DNA of 64,000 nt, from assembly GCF_027925305.1 (NCBI RefSeq), contig NZ_BSDR01000001.1, forward strand, positions 3,375,001 through 3,439,000, given 5' to 3'. Position numbers and translations under genes: made by a program. Below, piece after piece: positions 60,639-64,000 of the stretch (its first letter is position 1; each line of letters begins with the position of its first letter). The stretch comes from Desulforhabdus amnigena (GTDB taxonomy: Bacteria; Desulfobacterota; Syntrophobacteria; Syntrophobacterales; Syntrophobacteraceae). The notes below the pieces were generated by a model that was not told the origin of the DNA, ran no database searches, and worked only from the letters and a program-made list of their open reading frames with translations.

Positions 60639-62171
60639 ATGGAGGAAATATTGCAAAAACTGAATCTATCGCCGGTAAATTCAGGAGCGGGTACCGGTAC
60701 GGAGTGGCTGGAATGCGGAGGGGATATTCTGGAATCCGTTTCCCCTGTGGATGGCCGGATCATAGCTCGAGTGAAGCAGGCATCGAATGAGGATTATGAA
60801 CGGGTCATGGACCGGGCCGTGTCGGCTTTCGATGCATGGAGCGGGGTGCCGGCTCCCTTGCGGGGGGAAGTTGTTCGGCGCATGGGCAATGCCATGCGGG
60901 AGCGGAAGCGGGACCTCGCCGCCCTTTTGAGTCTCGAGGTCGGAAAGATCCGTTCCGAGGCGGAAGGAGAAATTCAGGAGATGATCGATATTGCGGACTT
61001 TGCGACCGGTCAATCCCGAATGCTCTACGGGTTTACCATGCAAAGCGAACGGCCGGGCCATCGCATGTATGAACAGTGGCATCCCCTAGGGCCCATCGGC
61101 GTCATCACCGCGTTCAACTTTCCTGTGGCCGTATGGTCGTGGAACGCCATGATCGCCCTCATTGCGGGAGATACCGTGGTCTGGAAACCGTCGAGCAAGG
61201 TGCCTCTCACCTCCCTTGCCACCATGAAAATCGTGGGGCGCGTGATCGAAGAACAAGGGCTTCCCGAAGGAATTCTCAGTGTGGTGATCGGGCGCGGCCG
61301 CGATGTCGGAGAACGACTGGTGGTGGACCGCCGACTGCCCCTCATTTCCGCCACGGGAAGTGTGGCCATGGGGCGTAAAGTGGCGCAGGCGGTGAGCGCC
61401 CGCCTGGGACGGTCTCTCCTGGAACTAGGGGGGAACAATGCCGTCATCGTCACACCGGATGCGGATCTTTCCCTGGCGGTTCGAGCCATTCTTTTCGGGG
61501 CTGTGGGCACTGCGGGCCAGAGATGCACCACCACACGCCGTGTGATTGCTCATAAAAGTATTTTTGATTCCCTGGCGAATGCCCTCGTGGCCGCTTACAG
61601 AAAAGTGCCCATCGGAAATCCCCTTGAAGAGGGAGTCCTCATGGGGCCCCTGATCGACCGGGAGGCGGTGGCGAAAATGCAGAAAGCTCTTGAGGCCTTG
61701 AAAGCGCAGGGCGGCCGGGTGCTCTACGGTGGAGAGGTGCTCTCGGGTGGGCTCTACGATGCAGGGACCTATGTGACACCGGCCATATGCGAAGCCCGCA
61801 GCGACTACCCAATCGTCCGGCAGGAAACCTTTGCCCCCATTCTTTACATGATTCCCTACGAAACGCTCGAGGAGGCCATCGAATACCATAACAGCGCGCC
61901 GCAGGGGCTTTCCTCGGCCATCTTCACCAACGACCTTCGTGAGGCCGAATATTTCCTGAGCCACAGGGGCAGTGATTGTGGTATCGCCAATGTCAATATC
62001 GGGACATCGGGGGCGGAAATCGGAGGAGCCTTCGGCGGCGAGAAGGAAACGGGCGGAGGCCGGGAAGCGGGGTCGGATGTCTGGAAGACATACATGCGGC
62101 GTCAGACCACGACCATCAACTGGTCCGGGGAAATGCCCCTGGCACAAGGGGTCCGGTTCGATGTGGAATAG
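60639..62171 (+). CDS. ALDH7-type aldehyde dehydrogenase (aminoadipate-semialdehyde dehydrogenase-like)
   Basis: 510 residues from the ATG at 60639 (AAGGAGAAG upstream). Substrate tunnel and cofactor motifs: GVITAFNFPVAVWSWN, VVWKPSSKVPLTSL, LELGGNNAVIV with the catalytic Glu, and GTAGQRCTTTRRV with the nucleophile Cys. The C-terminal GGEKETGGGREAGSDVWK is characteristic of ALDH7/antiquitin proteins, which oxidise 2-aminoadipate 6-semialdehyde in lysine breakdown. The substrate in this organism is not shown. Confidence 0.88.
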   Translation: MEEILQKLNLSPVNSGAGTGTEWLECGGDILESVSPVDGRIIARVKQASNEDYERVMDRAVSAFDAWSGVPAPLRGEVVRRMGNAMRERKRDLAALLSLEVGKIRSEAEGEIQEMIDIADFATGQSRMLYGFTMQSERPGHRMYEQWHPLGPIGVITAFNFPVAVWSWNAMIALIAGDTVVWKPSSKVPLTSLATMKIVGRVIEEQGLPEGILSVVIGRGRDVGERLVVDRRLPLISATGSVAMGRKVAQAVSARLGRSLLELGGNNAVIVTPDADLSLAVRAILFGAVGTAGQRCTTTRRVIAHKSIFDSLANALVAAYRKVPIGNPLEEGVLMGPLIDREAVAKMQKALEALKAQGGRVLYGGEVLSGGLYDAGTYVTPAICEARSDYPIVRQETFAPILYMIPYETLEEAIEYHNSAPQGLSSAIFTNDLREAEYFLSHRGSDCGIANVNIGTSGAEIGGAFGGEKETGGGREAGSDVWKTYMRRQTTTINWSGEMPLAQGVRFDVE

Positions 62172-62281
62172 TGGAAAATATCCTCAATGATAAAGAGGCT
62201 TAGGCAGAATGGGCAAAAGCGGAGCTTCGCCCATGAGAAGAAGCCCCGCCATAATTCAATTTCTTCAGGATAGCTCGCTAA

Positions 62282-64000
62282 ATGAAAGTGATTAAAAACA
62301 AGTTCTTGCCCACCACGCGGGAAGAGGTGTTCCAGCGTGGTTGGGATGCGGTGGATGTGATCCTCGTGACGGGAGATGCCTACGTAGACCATCCATCTTT
62401 TGGCATTGCCTTGATCGGGCGCTGGCTGGAGGCTCACGGCTACCGGGTGGCGATCCTCGCTCAACCCCGCTACGATTCCCCCGAGGATTTCCAACGCTTT
62501 GGGCGTCCGCGCCTTTTTTTCGGTATTTCGGCGGGAAACCTCGATTCCATTGTGGCCAACTATACCGGCAATGCGAAGGTGAGAGACCGGGACGACTATT
62601 CCCCCGGCGGCAATCCCTATTTCGGAGAAGAAAAGGTTAAGGTTGCCAAGCGCAGACCCGACCGGGCGACGCTCATCTATTCCAACCTGGCGCGTGCCGC
62701 CTACGGGAATGTGCCTGTAATTCTAGGCGGGATCGAGGCTTCCCTGAGGCGGTTTGTACATTTCGATTATCAGCAGGCAAAACTTCGCACTTCGCTTTTG
62801 ACCGATGCCAAGGCGGATCTCCTGGTATTTGGCATGGGAGAACGTGCGGTGCTCGAAATCGCGCGGCGACTGGAACTCGGAGAGGATCTGACCGGCATAC
62901 CGGGGACCTGCGAACGGCTCAGCGACAAGGAGCGGGAGGCACGAACCTTCGACGAGCCGCCTCTCGTGCTGGAATCCTGGGATGTGCTCCGAACCGATGT
63001 GAGCCGGTTCATGACGGTGGAACTGGCGGTAGACAGCCATGCCAGGGCGCTTTCCCGGGTTCCGCTCCTCCAGCGCCAGCAGGCCATGTGGGTGCTTCAG
63101 AACCGGCCGGCGGAACCCTTGAGTGTGACAGAACTGGATGCGCTCTACACTCTTCCCTTTGCCCGTGCCCCGCACCCGTCGGCGGGAGATGTCCCCGCGT
63201 ATCGCATGATCCGCCATTCTGTGACCATCGTGCGGGGATGTTCCGGGAATTGTTCCTTTTGCGCCATTGCCAGGCACCAGGGCCCGCAGGTGACCAGCCG
63301 CAGCTGTGAATCGATCCTGGAGGAAGTGCGGTGCATCACCCAAATGCCCGACTTCAAAGGCACCATCAGTGATCTGGGAGGCCCTACCGCAAATCTGTAC
63401 GGTACCTCCTGCGCCAAACCGTCTCCCTGTAGCCGGCACGACTGCTTCTATCCAAAAGTTTGCCCTCACCTGCGGGTGGAAGAAAACGCTTTTCTGGAAC
63501 TGCTGGAAAAGGTCTCCCTTGTCCATGGGGTCACGCATGTGCATGTCTCTTCGGGCCTTCGAATGGAACTGCTGCTGCGCACCCCCGGGCTGCTGATACG
63601 GCTGCTGACCCATCACATTCCCGGCGCCATGAAGATTGCTCCCGAACACACCGAGCCTGAAATCCTGCGGCTGATGCACAAGAGCGGGTCCGAGTGCCTG
63701 CCGGATTTTCTGAAAAAATGCAGGGATATCGCAGCAAAGAGGGGCCGAAAAATCCTCTTTACGCCTTACTTCATATCGGCGCACCCCGGATGCACTCTTG
63801 AAGACATGGAAATGTTGGCCCGAAAGATCAGGAAAATGGGGCTTTCCGTCCGTCAATTCCAGGATTTTACGCCGACCCCAGGAACCCTTTCCACGGCCAT
63901 GTATGTGACGGGCCTCGACCGGGACACGCTCAAACCCATTCATGTTCCCCGGGGAGGCAAGGAACGCAGGACACAAAGGTTGCTTCTCGAAGAAATGCGG
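62282..64000 (+). CDS. YgiQ-family radical SAM protein, C-terminus cut by window edge
   Basis: 573 codons to the window end with no stop. The YgiQ N-terminal domain is clear: FLPTTREEV, DVILVTGDAYVDHPSFGIALIGRWLE (in pieces), GISAGNLDSIVANYT, and VILGGIEASLRRFVHFDY. The radical SAM motif CSGNCSFC starts at residue 320. A second group, CSRHDCFYPKVCPHL, follows and is typical of YgiQ. The function of the family is not established. ATG at 62282 with a weak AGGA. Confidence 0.92.
   Translation, partial: MKVIKNKFLPTTREEVFQRGWDAVDVILVTGDAYVDHPSFGIALIGRWLEAHGYRVAILAQPRYDSPEDFQRFGRPRLFFGISAGNLDSIVANYTGNAKVRDRDDYSPGGNPYFGEEKVKVAKRRPDRATLIYSNLARAAYGNVPVILGGIEASLRRFVHFDYQQAKLRTSLLTDAKADLLVFGMGERAVLEIARRLELGEDLTGIPGTCERLSDKEREARTFDEPPLVLESWDVLRTDVSRFMTVELAVDSHARALSRVPLLQRQQAMWVLQNRPAEPLSVTELDALYTLPFARAPHPSAGDVPAYRMIRHSVTIVRGCSGNCSFCAIARHQGPQVTSRSCESILEEVRCITQMPDFKGTISDLGGPTANLYGTSCAKPSPCSRHDCFYPKVCPHLRVEENAFLELLEKVSLVHGVTHVHVSSGLRMELLLRTPGLLIRLLTHHIPGAMKIAPEHTEPEILRLMHKSGSECLPDFLKKCRDIAAKRGRKILFTPYFISAHPGCTLEDMEMLARKIRKMGLSVRQFQDFTPTPGTLSTAMYVTGLDRDTLKPIHVPRGGKERRTQRLLLEEMR

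Noticed and set aside
1-64000. tRNA and rRNA genes
   Set aside because: I scanned intergenic stretches for cloverleaf-like and T-loop (GGTTCGAATCC-type) sequences and saw none; a covariance search would settle it.

Overview
The window reads as chromosome of a strictly anaerobic, sulfate-reducer-like member of the former Deltaproteobacteria (Desulfobacterota). Many products resemble Syntrophobacteraceae-type proteins, but that placement is an inference. Supporting signs are an orange-protein (ORP)-type cluster of NifX-domain proteins and MinD/Mrp ATPases, several sigma-54 activators, a probable selenoprotein, cobalamin/cobalt genes and a family of small palindromic intergenic repeats. I see no rRNA, tRNA, phage, CRISPR array or intact insertion sequence.

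Layout. 1-4.9 kb: a periplasmic vWA/OmpA protein cut by the left edge, a TonB-dependent receptor with a hairpin-bearing leader, TrmO and a small membrane protein. 5.3-13.3 kb: a decayed esterase, a very large Lon-like ATPase whose nucleophilic Ser is Ala, a spermidine-synthase-like protein, two secreted proteins, an MFS transporter and a thioesterase. 13.8-25.9 kb: a tight minus-strand operon in which a (frameshifted) TonB receptor, a BtuF/C/D-like ABC importer, a CobN-like chelatase and ChlD/ChlI-like ATPases overlap end to start. This looks like a cobalt/corrinoid acquisition and chelation unit.

26.4-38.0 kb: an ORP-type region with five NifX-like domains (alone, with a zinc ribbon, with a Gly/Met/Arg tail, fused to a cation diffusion facilitator, fused to Mrp), two MinD-like ATPases with ferredoxin inserts, a sigma-54 activator and a histidine kinase that share a Cys-containing PAS domain, a radical SAM protein and cob(I)alamin adenosyltransferase. 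Sigma-54 (-24/-12) promoters precede at least two of its operons. 38.3-43.9 kb: a sulfur-handling group: a CoA-disulfide-reductase/rhodanese fusion, a TusA-like protein and a DsrE-like protein with an in-frame UGA where a Cys is expected. The last two lie behind a sigma-54 promoter divergent from a second PAS/sigma-54 activator. An aminotransferase follows.

44.3-51.0 kb: a 2-oxoacid dehydrogenase operon (E1a, E1b, E2, E3) ending in lipB and lipA, so the complex and its lipoylation are made together. 51.0-64 kb: housekeeping and scattered genes: DUF2147, an OvoA-C-terminal-like methyltransferase, Uup, a DEAD-box helicase, RF3, a SLOG-like protein, an RRM protein, a small DVU0772-like protein, an ALDH7 dehydrogenase and a YgiQ radical SAM protein cut by the right edge.

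At least four families of short intergenic repeats are scattered through the window. In one place a copy of one family sits inside a copy of another, which shows past mobility.
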